A stretch of 57,335 bases of DNA. Source: Parachlorella kessleri (lineage: Eukaryota > Chlorophyta > Trebouxiophyceae > Chlorellales > Chlorellaceae). Shown here in pieces: positions 1 through 10,520 of this stretch. The notes beneath the pieces were generated by a model. That model saw only the letters and a list, made by a program, of their open reading frames with translations, was not told where the DNA came from and ran no database searches. Both the position numbers and the translations under genes were made by a program. Where the stretch lies: contig BBXU01001024.1 of assembly GCA_001598975.1 (NCBI GenBank), positions 1-57,335 on the forward strand. Reading direction: 5' to 3'. How positions within the stretch are numbered: the stretch's first letter is position 1; every line of letters starts with the position of its first letter.

Positions 1-231
1 TCGATAGTCTAGCTCAGTGTTCAGGTCAATGTTGTGTGCGAAGTGGCTGCCGAGGTACTTGAACTTCTCAACCCAGCGAAGCACGCTGCCGCCCACCCAG
101 ATGTCTGGCCGCCACCTGGACTGGCTGCTGGCGCCTGCTGGTTGGCTTGCCTGCGGGTCTGGGAGAGGGCCTGCTGCTGCTGCTGTTGCACCTTGGCCGA
201 CCTGCTGGAGGTGAATATCGATGTGAACTAA
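1..231 (-). mobile_element. LINE-type reverse transcriptase fragment (3' part of RT region)
   Basis: Read on the minus strand, one frame stays open to the left edge and encodes a motif typical of the end of non-LTR retrotransposon reverse transcriptases: a short strand with W-V-G-G, then R-W-V-E-K-F-K-Y-L-G-S, followed by D-L-N-T-E-L-D-Y-R. This F-K-Y-L-G-S plus acidic/E-L-x-Y-R pattern is the thumb-proximal segment of LINE RTs. Upstream in the same frame is a Gln/Ala-rich linker. The element continues beyond base 1, so intactness cannot be judged. It lies downstream of the TXNDC9-like gene. An alternative is a domesticated RT-derived gene, but the short open stretch favours a decaying copy. 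Confidence 0.7.
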
Positions 232-750
232 GCTGCACCTCTGGATCCCTACTGGCTGTCCTGACCGATCAGTCTTCAAACTCTGAGTCTTCATCTGATG
301 CCGTCTTGGTGATGTTTCCTTTCTGGAGAGTGCGCCTGCAGGAAGGAGCCAAGCAGCAGACTGCAGGTTGAGCAAGGACGGTGGTGCTTCCCCTGTAGCT
401 TCAAGAAGGCCATTGGTGGGACGTGCACTCCCGTTTCGAGTTGACCCTTCGCAAGTGACCCTGACCCTGCCAACTTGACCCTGGCCCTGCCGACTTGACC
501 TTGGGTCAGCCTGGCATGTTGATGTGAAATGCAAGGCAGCCCTGTCACGGTGCCAAGCATGCTGGGGCATCCCCCCAAAAAGCCACCACCCTTATCACGA
601 CCGTGCCTCCTTGCCTTGGCACCATGGCGCGGCAGTTAGGACTAACACTGACCAGGACCTAAGCTCTACAGTGAGCAAGGAATGGGAGGCGGAATTGCTT
701 TGAACCCTGCAACGTGAGAAGCACAACTAGCCTGGGCAAGGTGGGTTGCC
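232..750. other. Intergenic, no gene seen
   Basis: This stretch lies between the RT fragment and the stop codon of the TXNDC9-like gene. It contains an imperfect tandem of a short unit around 461-500 (alternating accctgacc/cctgcc and acttgacc blocks). No continuous frame carried recognisable protein similarity. Part of it should be 3' UTR of the minus-strand gene at 751. Confidence 0.5.
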
Positions 751-3005
751 TCACCTGCTGATCATGCCCTCCTCATCATCTGAGTCTGCCTGCTTCTGGA
801 CCTTCTCCTTCACAATGCCCGCCTTCAGCAGCTTGCCTTCCACCTGGGGTTGGGGGCAGCTGATAATGAACTTGCGGGGAGGGGGGGCAATGGGGAGTCT
901 GTGTCTTGTGGAGCTGCCTATCAAATTGCCTTCACTCCAACGCTGTCCACCCAGCCCTACTACTAGCTATCACCCGTTGCCTGTCTATATCTGTGTATAG
1001 ATCAAGCACAGTGACTAGCCATGGGAGGTGTCCCCGCACGAGCTGGGACCGGCCCTGAGGAAAAGCAGTGCCAAGGAGCACCAAAGTGTGTGTTTGTCAT
1101 AGCACGCCGCACTGTTGAGAAAGTACACCCGAAGCGCTACTGTCTCCTGGCCAGCTCACCGTGCTCCCTCGGGAGATATACCTCCTCACCGACATGCAAT
1201 GCCGCTCAGTCGAAACTCCCTTCAGGTGTACAACTCAAGCTTCTACCATGGCCCAGGCAGTAAGCAGCCACATGCCTCCACACAACCCCTGCCTGCTGCG
1301 CTGCGCTCTGGCACCCCACCCACCCTGGATGTGGGGAAGTCGTCCTTGCCTCCTAGGTCCTCAAAGCCCACAATGCGGTCCACAGCCACTCCCCCAACAA
1401 ACATAACGACGCAGGGCAGCATCCGCACTTGCAGCTTCTCCACAAAGAACGGCGCGTCCTGCGTGGCACAGGCAAGGCAATGTTATGCGCATGCCCAGCC
1501 GGGGGCCGATGCCTAGGGACTAGTACTTGACCTTTCTAAGGTATACCAAGGAAATGAAGCAGCAGTTCCCCAGAGCAGCATTAATTTGGCAGGCATGGCG
1601 TAGTGTATTTGAGGTTCATGAGACAGCAAAGCCCAGGCTTGCAGGCCGCAACCCCCCCCCCCCCCCCCGCCCCGTAAAAAAGCAAGCGGCATCGCCTGGC
1701 TGGATGCGTCAATCAACCTACAAGTTCTGTACCTAAAACTTTTATTGCTGCCTCCCCAGGCTGCACTGTCAACCCTACAGAGCGCAGAAAGGCCGGCCGT
1801 TGCTGCGGTAAGACTGCAAGGGGCTCACCGGGGCTGAGAGCTTGATAAAACGGGTGTCAAAGTACTTCTTGCTCAGTGCTGTTAAGTGCTTATCCATTAT
1901 CCTGCAGCAGGAAGAAACCTCTTGCAGTCACAGCTTCCCAGAAACCCGGGGTCAGGTGTCTGATGACAATGAGGACAACCACCCGGCCCGACAAAAAGTT
2001 GGGGGCGCTTTGCATCTGCTCCTCGTCAAGCACGGAATCTCTGCAGGCCTCCAGCCTGTGTGCCCGCTCTAAGAAATCCAGCCACACAAGCGGCAAGGAG
2101 AAAGCAAACACATAGCACTAACACACAATAAGTACCATGCGACACTCGTATGCACTCGAGCTCTTGAGCACACACCTGCAGCGCTCAAACTCTCTATGGA
2201 AAAAGTGGGCGACCACCCGCTCTGTCTTTGTGACCGCCTCCAGGAAATCCCCCTCTTGCACCTCCTCGTACTGCCCTGCAGGCACACTTTGCTTACCCAT
2301 GTGTGTATCGCAGGCGACACAAGGTGGGAGGCCAGGTTTGGGGGGGATCCAGGCACGCTACAACATCGCCGGTGAGATGCACCACCCACAGGACATCTCA
2401 CTCTACATACCTAGCCTTGTTGGCGCCGCTTTTACGGTAGCCGCTGCCCTCCTTCCCCGCATCACCAACAACCATGCTCAGCTGCCTACTCTGGCACATA
2501 AGGGCTGTATCTGCCATGCTAGCTGTGCACAGCTGGGATGCCGTCTCCCCACCCCATAACTGGCTCCACTGGCGCCTCACCCACCATGGCCCTTCTGCTG
2601 CAGCTGCACCCGGCGCTCGGCTTCCTGCCGCATCTTTGCTAACCGCTCCGCATGCAGCCGCTCTAGGTCGGGGTCATCTAGTAGGTCGTCTATATCAACC
2701 TCTGCATGCGTTGGCCCCGTTTTCTGCTGTTGTGACAGCACCTCCTGCAGCCCCAGAGAGAGGATTAAAGTTTTGCGCTGGTGCCTAGGGCACGCCCAGC
2801 TTGCCAAGTTCCAGTCCTCGACAAGAGGTGCAGCAGTGTGTCCTCTTACTCAACCCTGCAGAGCGGGCGTCAGAAGCCTGGGCGTCAACAACTGGACAGG
2901 AGCACTGCCCCAAGCACCCACCTTCTTATAGTCCTCCGCTGCCTGCGCCATCGCTTGCCCAAAGGCCAGGCTGTGCATCGTGCTTTTTATCTGGCCCACG
3001 TTCAT
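751..3005 (-). CDS. TXNDC9: TXNDC9/phosducin-like protein, thioredoxin fold without CXXC
   Basis: Six exons (2922-3005, 2585-2744, 2176-2275, 1829-1901, 1324-1458, 751-843) join in frame to 214 residues. The N-terminal helix begins M-N-V-G-Q-I-K-S and leads into an acidic/basic coiled segment (D-I-D-D-L-L-D-D-P-D-L-E-R-L). The thioredoxin-like domain follows: G-D-F-L-E-A-V, V-V-A-H-F-F-H-R-E-F, then R-C-R-I-M-D-K-H-L and F-F-V-E-K-L-Q-V-R-M-L-P. The redox CXXC is replaced by a single Cys in F-E-R-C-R, as is normal for TXNDC9/PLP3 proteins. These cytosolic proteins modulate the CCT chaperonin in actin and tubulin folding. The tail is acidic (D-S-D-D-E-E-G). Start: the first ATG of the frame, just downstream of the divergent promoter. 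Stop: TGA at 751-753; that site also resembles a donor, so one further exon cannot be excluded. Confidence 0.9.
1652..1668. repeat. Homopolymer C17
   Basis: A run of 17 C followed by GCCCCG lies inside an intron of the TXNDC9-like gene (between the exons at 1324-1458 and 1829-1901). The exact length is prone to assembly error. Confidence 0.9.
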
Positions 3006-3448
3006 GGCGCCTCCTGGGTCGGTATGCATGTTAGCTAGTTCGACTTATGGGCCACTGGTGGTAAGGAGTCCGGTAGAAAAGGCTTTAGAACGAAATAGTA
3101 CGTCTTGAAAAGCTGATATATACTACGATCAAGCGTAATACGCCAAGCCTGGAAAGTCTTTGATCAGATGGCCGTCAAGCTTGCCGCAACAGTCACAAAC
3201 TACACAGGCCAGTAATGTCCTTCACATATTATATCTGTGTGCAGAGATGCATTGGGCTGGCCATGGCTTTCTTGTGTGGCGGGTACCCAGGGCGCAAAAA
3301 GTTGACGGGAAAACCTGGCAAGTGACCTGGAGGTTACCTAGCCGCCGTGGGTTTCTTGCCCACCAGTCTGATCCATTATATGTTTGCTGACGGCCTCCAT
3401 CGAGCTAGAGATGCTCTGATTACTAGGCTGCCCTTCACCTGGTACTCG
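3006..3448. promoter_or_regulatory. Divergent 5' region, TXNDC9 (-) / coiled-coil gene (+)
   Basis: About 440 bases separate the two outward-facing start codons, so both promoters and 5' UTRs must fall here or overlap. The stretch is more AT-rich than its flanks (around 3060-3240). No canonical TATA box with convincing position was identified. Confidence 0.5.
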
Positions 3449-6400
3449 ATGGCCAACTTCCCAAAGGCGCGCGGTCTGCTTAGCCGCAGCCAGCAGCAGG
3501 GAGACACGGTCAGCTCGATTTTCAGCAGGCCTTCCAACTCACCCAACGGATCTCTTAGACCTCGGACCACTGCTGGCAGTGACTTCGACTCCTTGGACGC
3601 GCTGCTTGGAGTACCAGCCCCTGTGCCCAGGCATGCATTCAGACAAAGTATCCGATGGTGTCCTTCGAGCAGGGGAACACCAGTGCTCCACTTGATTTTC
3701 TTGTAAAAGACCTCTGCTGCAGGGCTAGGCCGCTGACTTCGCCTGCAGTCCCAACTCTTGCCCCACACAGAAGCAGCACACCTGCGCCCCTACCCCAAGC
3801 CAACCTATTCGGTGCGCCCTTCGGGTCTGAGAGTGCATAGGAGCACGTAACAGGTGTAATGCCGTCCAGGTTACTCTCAAAACCTAAGCACCCGATGCTG
3901 CAGAAGATAATGATTTACCCTTGCCAGATGACGAAGGCACTTCCGAACCACAACTCCCTGGTCCCGGCCCAGCTGGGAGCCAACACTTGCCACCTGAAGT
4001 TGCCTCTTACGTCAGTCAACCTGTGTTAAGTGTCCCGCTCGACCGGCCACCAGATAGAACAGACGAAGGCAGTGGTGCTGCCTCCCATAGGGTTGCTGCT
4101 GACAGCCATTCTTCGCCACCGTCCGGCCTGACATCAAGTCAAAACTTCCAGCGCAACATCCAGCTGGGGCAGGCCTCCCAAATGGGTAACCCCTCACAGG
4201 CGGGTGATGGCGGCTTGCAACAGGTACAGCTGAGCAGTAAGGATCTGCTAACTGAGCAGCTTACCCAGCGATGTGCAGAGCTGGAAACGGTTGAGCAGGT
4301 GAGTGGCTGTGCCCAGGTTGTATACTTCTGGCCCTTCAAAAGGCATATGTGTGCACCTCAAAAGAGGCATTCCGCTCTGGACCACCTAAATTAACATCCC
4401 CTGCACTCTCGTTGCCCGCAGCAACAGCTTGCTGGTTAATACCATCACCCAATGTGTGTGCAATGTTTGAGGGCATGCGTCCTGCAGGACCTTAGACACC
4501 AGATTGCACAGCTTGAGAGTCGCTACAAGCAGCTTGAGGGCCAGCTTGCCCAGGCCAAGAACGATGTTGCTGCTGAACAGATGCTGTCCGAGATTGACAA
4601 GCTGGCAGCTGCTAAGCAGCAAGCAGAACAGCGGGCACAGCAGGCAGAAGAGCTGGCCAAGGTAGGGTGTGGCTGAGAAAGCGATTGCCTTCACTAAAAC
4701 ACTTAACGCTGACCTACTTGCATGCAGCTTTTGCCCTGCATTTGCCCTGCATTTGCCCTGCCACGCATGCCCATGCCTAGCATTGTCGGCAGACATGCTA
4801 CCAGGGACGCTATTGGAAAGAATCCTGTCAACGTGACCAAGCGTATGGCTTTATTTTACAGGAACTTGAGACCAAGGTTGCTGCTTTCGAAACAAGGCAG
4901 ATAGAAGCCTCACAGTCTGTAGCCAGACTCTCAGTGCAGCTGGAGCAGTGTCGAGGGGAAGTACGAAGTCATCAGGAAACCTGTGCAACCCAGCAGCAGG
5001 AGAAGGCGGACTTGGCAGACAAGCTTGCAGCAACAGAAAAGAGGGTTACGGCTTGTGAGGGCCTTCAAGAGCTGCTAAACAAGCGGGAGGCCGAGCTCGC
5101 ATTTGTCAGGCAGCAAGCTGATGGGTTGGCTGTGCAGCTTGCCACAACCCAGGAGCGGTGTGTGAGAGCACAGGTGGCAGCAGAGGAGGCTGACAAGGGT
5201 CGGGCAGAGGCATACGACCGAGCGGAGGCTGCTGAGGCACAGTTGCAGGAAGCTGTATCAGAGCGAGACGAAGCAGTGCAGGTGGGGACCATGGGTGACC
5301 CAGGACAAGCCGCTATATTGCACCTCTGGGAATATGTTGTGGGCCGTGAAAATGTGCTACAAGTAGCCTATCAATGAATGTTTCCTGTCAAGGCAACAGC
5401 TGAAGCAGCTTTGTCTCAGGCACCAGTTCGTGCAGGGTGGGTACGCTACAGGTTTTATATCTCACATGGTGACAAGAATGTGGATTGATGATGCATGAAT
5501 GGTCCAAGTGTTGTCACATTCACCCGTGTTGCGCCTTGGTCTGCTGCAGCATCTAACAGCTAGCCAGCGTATAGTGCGAGAGTTTGAGGGCCACCTCAGG
5601 GCGGTGGCAGCCGAGCGTGACACAGCTTTGGCAAAGGTGCAGCAGGCCGACTCCAAGCTGAAAGCAGCGGCGGCAAGGCTGCAACAGGCAGAGGAGCAAG
5701 AGGCAAGTGATGCGACGGGGACTGTTCGTGAAGCTAGCAATCAATGCCTGGATGGAGGAGTTATGGGCAGCAGGCCGTCTCTGCATCCTTGGGCTTGCTA
5801 TTGGGAGGGACACTCCTGGATGTACTGCCCGCCCATGCACACAGTACTTGCCTTACATGTTTTCTCTGTAGGCTGCCAATGCGCGAAGGACTGAGGAGCT
5901 GGGCTGCTTCCAGCGTGAGGCAGACTCCCTTGCTGCTGAAACAAAAGCCCGGGAGTATGGACTTGCTGGCAAGGAGAAGGCAGTTGCAGTAAAGCTGAAG
6001 GAGGCCACAGACAGGTGCCATATACATAGAGCTTATATGAAAGGCTGCCAGGTGTCCAGCGTGAGCCAAAAGGATGCAGACCCTCTGTCCCTGTTGTCAA
6101 ACAGGTGACATGCGCACCCGACACAATATCACTGTCTCTTTGGAAAGATTATGGCTCTCTACAATTCCATCTTGTGGCTTTCTGCAGGGAGGCCGAGTTG
6201 CAGAACCGCGAAGCGGTCATGCAGGAGCGCCTAGTGGATGCAGCACAGCGTGAGCAGGCAGTTGCTGAACTCCGCCAGACCCTGCTGCAACAGCAGCGGG
6301 ATGTGGAAAAGCAGCGTGCAGCGCTGGCAGCGGAGCGGGCACACTTGGAGGTGGCGCAGGCGCAGGTGTGGGCAATAAGGGGCCAAGAGACTTGTGACAG

Positions 6401-9400
6401 CCGTGACCCTTACTATATTTACCAAGGTGCTGTATGTGCGTAGATGTGGGAAGCTAAATAGGCCCTACCTGGCAGTAATACAATCTACAAATATTGTGTC
6501 GCACTGTCGGCTGATCAGCCAAGGGAAGCTTGCCAACAGGTGGACTTTCTACATATTTGTAGCTGGAGAGAGAGGTGGCTGCTGCTGCTCAAGACCGTGC
6601 TACGCTAACTGAGCTGCGCAACCAGCGTTTATCAGAACAAGAAGCCCTCATTACCACGCTGGCAGGTACGTTGTAAGCCGGCAAGTCCGATGGGGGTGTT
6701 GCAACACTGCCTAAGTTCTGCGGTAAGAGTTCTCCTCCCGAAAGAGTAAAAGAGAAGGTCAAGAGTCCTGCCCTGCCTTTCCCTCCAACAGGGAAATCAG
6801 CTGAACTGGCCAAATATTGAACGGGAATTATATTGATTAAGCGGTGCATGGGTGCAGAGGAGCGCGCAGCTGCCGCTAGCCAGCAGGCTGAGGCTGAGAG
6901 GGCGGTTGACGCAGCCAAACGTGCTGAGCTGTCAGCGGCTAAGGTGCTGGCAGACCTCAAGGCGCAGGCAGATGGCGCTCGCAAGCAGGTGCGCAGGATA
7001 TTAGGACTGGTGCCAAACCATCCTTGTATTCCTGTCTCCAGTGCACACGCAAGGACCCGGGCTTCCGCTTTGTGGCCGTAGATGTGCATCTTTATATCAG
7101 TGGAACAGTGTGCACTGACAGTCCTGGTTTAGTAAATCCTAAACCCAGCCGAGCTGACACAGGTAGCTTGTCATCCCACAGGTCGAGGCGGCAGAGCGGC
7201 GTTTGGAACAGCTCCAAGAGCGGTGCTTGGCAGAAGAGACACGCCTGGTAGAGCTGCGGGAAGCTGGTAATGAGCATCAGAGGCTCTTTGAGGAGCAGGC
7301 CCAAGCGCTCTTGGAGTTGGGCAGCAATGTGAGTGTGAGAGCAAGTGACTGGGAATAATTTAAAGCAAGCCACCCAAAATGATGGCCTGGTATGTTACCA
7401 AAGCAGGTGTGGGTCTTGTCACACAATGATGGAGAGCGGGTTTGTCATGATACTTTTCCTCTGTTGGTAACTTGGGACATATTGGTCTCGTGCAGGTGAA
7501 GTCTCAGTCTGAAGAGGTGGCGGCAGCCTACACCCAGCTGCAAAAGGACAAGGAGGGGCTGCAAAAGGAGCGGCAGAAGTTCGCTGATGCCAAGGCAGAG
7601 TTGCAGTCGCAGCAGAGGTGACTGCTTTGCAATGAGAAAGCCCGAGAGGCACTGCCTTGCAAACTGTAGTGAGGACCTGGCAAAACGATTTTCAACATTG
7701 TTAGATGACTCGGCTCTTTTGCGCCTAAGGTGTCGCTACCTCAGTTATTTGCGCAGGGCTACCCCGCCCGTGTGTGCTAGCCTCCCATCAGGCAGGACAC
7801 CCGATGAACCAGGATTTGCTCAAATGTTAAGTCTTACATCAACACTGTGCTGTTTTAATCTTTGCAGGACAATAGATTCAAGAGGCGCCGAGTTAAAGGA
7901 GACGCTGCAGGAGGTGCAGGAGCACCAGCTAACACTTGCATTAGAAAAGCGTAAAGCCGCCGAAGAAAAAGTAGAAAGCCGCAAGGCAGCAGAGGCTCTT
8001 CAGCAGGTGAGGTTTCTTCTGTGGGAAGCTATGTGTTTGGACAACCAGGATGGAAATATTTATGTAGCTTGTGCCTGCCAGTTCAGACAAGCCTGCGTTC
8101 ATTTCTGCATGCAGGCACAGGTGCGCCTTGCTGCCTATGTTCAAGCATCTGCTTCACTGGCCACCTCGTTAGGCCCAGCTCCAGCTGCAGCAGAAGCCTT
8201 TCACCTGCTCAGGGACACGGGCTTCCCCCTCCCCGCTCCGCTTGCTCTGGCAGCGACTGAGGCGGGGTATCTAGCAGGCCAGGTAGCTAGGGCGAGGGAG
8301 ATCTCAACACTTGTGCAGCCTGCTCCAGCAGCCCTCGAGGTCCTGCACGCCACGGACAGCCCAGCCCCCAGCCCAGCCCGTACGGAAAACAGCCCTCCTT
8401 GCAGCGCAGCTGTTCACCACTCACCCTGGGAGCGTCAGGCATCCCAGGCGGGTGATGAAAGCCAGCGCTACCGCCTTCTCCTGGCAGACCTTGAGAGCAG
8501 CATAGACACATGGAGGGCGCAGCTCAGGTAATCATTGCTGTGATGGCTAGGGTTTCTGCCCAGCACTGCATCGCCCTGCTGTGCTGGCACTGCATGCGAT
8601 GCAGCCTGGCAACTCAAGGCTGGCAACTGTGCTGGGGCTACATATAAGGGTTGCTGAACTCCCGGTTGTTGAGAGGTAGTCCGCCTGCTGGTTGTGAAAG
8701 GGTTCTGCATGTTTTCTCGGCTGTGTAACCCAGCCATCAGTAGCACGTGACCCCCTTTTTCATGGTCTGCCCTCGCAGTGCTGGGCAACCACTGACAATC
8801 ACAGCGGCCACCCCACGAACTTCCTTCCGCCAACTGCTAGTACCTGAACGGCTGGAGCACTCCCCATCAGCCAGTGCAGACAAACCTCAGGAGGCTGAGC
8901 TCAGCCCCGGCCCATGTGCAGCAGGGCAACCCCAAGCACAACCACCGGATGCGGCTGCCCAGACAGCGCTTCCTTCACGGCCCCCAAGCCCCAGCCGAGG
9001 GGTTCAGACATCGGTCAGCTATGTGGACAGCATCAAGCTTGCGAGCAGTGCGGCCGGGGCTGTCGATTTGCCGCAGCTGGATGCGGCACTGGCCAGGCAG
9101 TTTTCTGCTGGCAAAGCCAAGCTGGGCCAGGCAGTAGCAGCTGAAGAGCTCGAGGAGCCTGTGATAGCAGTTCCTAAACGTGAGAGGAGCGGTTCATACT
9201 TGCACAGAGGGGGTGGTGGCAGCAGGATCAGCCTTGTATTGCCGGCAGTAGCCAGCCATGCACACACCAGGGATGATTTATCTCCCAGGCGCGGCAGCAG
9301 CAGCGAGGAGCCAGTAATGCCCAGCGGGGACAGCGTGCTGCTTGATGCTTCATACAGCATTCCCGGCAAACAGGAGAGCATGGCGCGCAAGTGGTTGAAA

Positions 9401-9667
9401 TTCCGGGGCGCCTCTTCACCCCAGGCTTCAGCGACAGCAGCTTCCCCCCGCCCTGGCTCTGCCAACGGTAGCAGCAGGCCGTCTTCTGCCGCCCGACAGC
9501 AGCAGGGCGGCAGCCCAGCGGCCAGCAAAGCGCAGAAGGGAGGCAAGTCATGGCCCCACATCTTCTCCTTCAGGAAGAGCGGGGATGGGGCCCCAACGGC
9601 CCTACAAAGCCGTGGGAGGGTCTCGTCTGAGGAGGACTTCACTATTACTAGTGCCAGCGACAGATGA
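3449..9667 (+). CDS. Long coiled-coil protein, function unknown
   Basis: Sixteen exons (3449-3630, 3771-3832, 3904-4298, 4488-4661, 4862-5281, 5393-5419, 5550-5702, 5872-6014, 6188-6365, 6563-6665, 6858-6988, 7182-7328, 7496-7617, 7868-8006, 8115-8527, 8779-9667) join in frame to 1225 residues. Residues 1-213 are Ser/Pro/Gln-rich and probably disordered. Residues 214-792 form an almost continuous heptad-type coiled coil dominated by Ala, Glu, Gln, Arg and Leu. Residues 793-929 are Ala/Pro-rich, and 930-1225 are a Ser/Arg-rich tail with basic stretches. No catalytic motif or membrane segment is visible. This architecture suits a structural, Golgi, centrosomal or flagellar scaffold, but I do not recognise the family. 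Three introns appear to use GC donors (at 3631, 5420 and 5703). The first of these and the tiny exon 5393-5419 are the least certain parts. Confidence 0.83.
4731..4762. repeat. 11-bp minisatellite, about 3 copies
   Basis: The unit ttgccctgcat is repeated twice exactly and a third time to ten bases. It lies in an intron of the coiled-coil gene, between exons 4 and 5. Confidence 0.85.
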
Positions 9668-10520
9668 GGGTGAGGCACTGTTGCACCGACTATTTAGGGC
9701 TGGGTTTCCGAGGCTACACAACCATTACTTCCACAGACTGCCCCTTGGATTGACAGTGTGTGCTGTCACCTGTTGCATACGTTTTCTGCAAGCATCAAGC
9801 TTCTGATTCTATTGCAGCATTACGATTCTGTTGGCTCCGTGGGCGTTTATGTCCTATAACATAAAAAGAACGACGCAACAATCTGTCTACAACGGCCAAG
9901 GTGCAGGACAGGCAACACTAGGGTGACAGAACAACATGCCACTTCCAGGCTAGAAATGAGCGACACTCACGCACAACAGGCCGCGCTCGGCCTCATGTCT
10001 TCTCAACAGGTTTTGCTATTATCTACTTGATGATTCCAAATACATATTAAATAAGGGCATATGGCCTCCCTAGCTCTCAAATATATGACAGATAGATCCA
10101 GAAATATTTACGTCAACCAAGAAGTAGGCGCATCAGCACCCGATAAATATGCCTGACACTGCTCCCAACAACATCCAAACCACTTGTCTCGCACACCATA
10201 CTCCCCGTGGGAGCAGCTTCAACACTCCAAACATTCGTTTTTATATACAACTGTTGACTTTACTGACCAGCCTTACTGTGGCTTGGGCTTACCCCAAAAC
10301 CAGCACTGGCAGCAGCAAAGGTCCCAACACTGCCTTGGCCGATGCCAGCTGCACTGAGCTTGCACCAGCGCTTACACCAGTGCCAGCCTTACAACCACCG
10401 AGGACAGCCAGCAGAAACCCGGCCCTGCCTCCTCCTTGGTGGCGCCCCCTTCGCCTCCCTTCTTCTGCTGACGTTGGTCCCCTTTTCTTGGCCTTTCTGC
10501 TGTCACATGCGTCTCGCCCC
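9668..10520. other. Convergent 3' region, no gene seen
   Basis: This is the space between the stop codons of the coiled-coil gene (+) and the kinase gene (-), holding both 3' UTRs. The middle (about 9840-10150) is clearly AT-rich, unlike the flan king coding DNA. The open frames here have no recognisable motif. Confidence 0.5.

Noticed and set aside
4416..4435. Possible mini-exon (Q-Q-L-A) in the coiled-coil gene
   Set aside because: Its donor leaves the wrong phase for the next exon; exons 3 and 4 join in phase without it.
9019..9678. 219-codon minus-strand frame
   Set aside because: It is antisense to the last exon of the coiled-coil gene, whose plus-strand frame is longer and continues the spliced protein.
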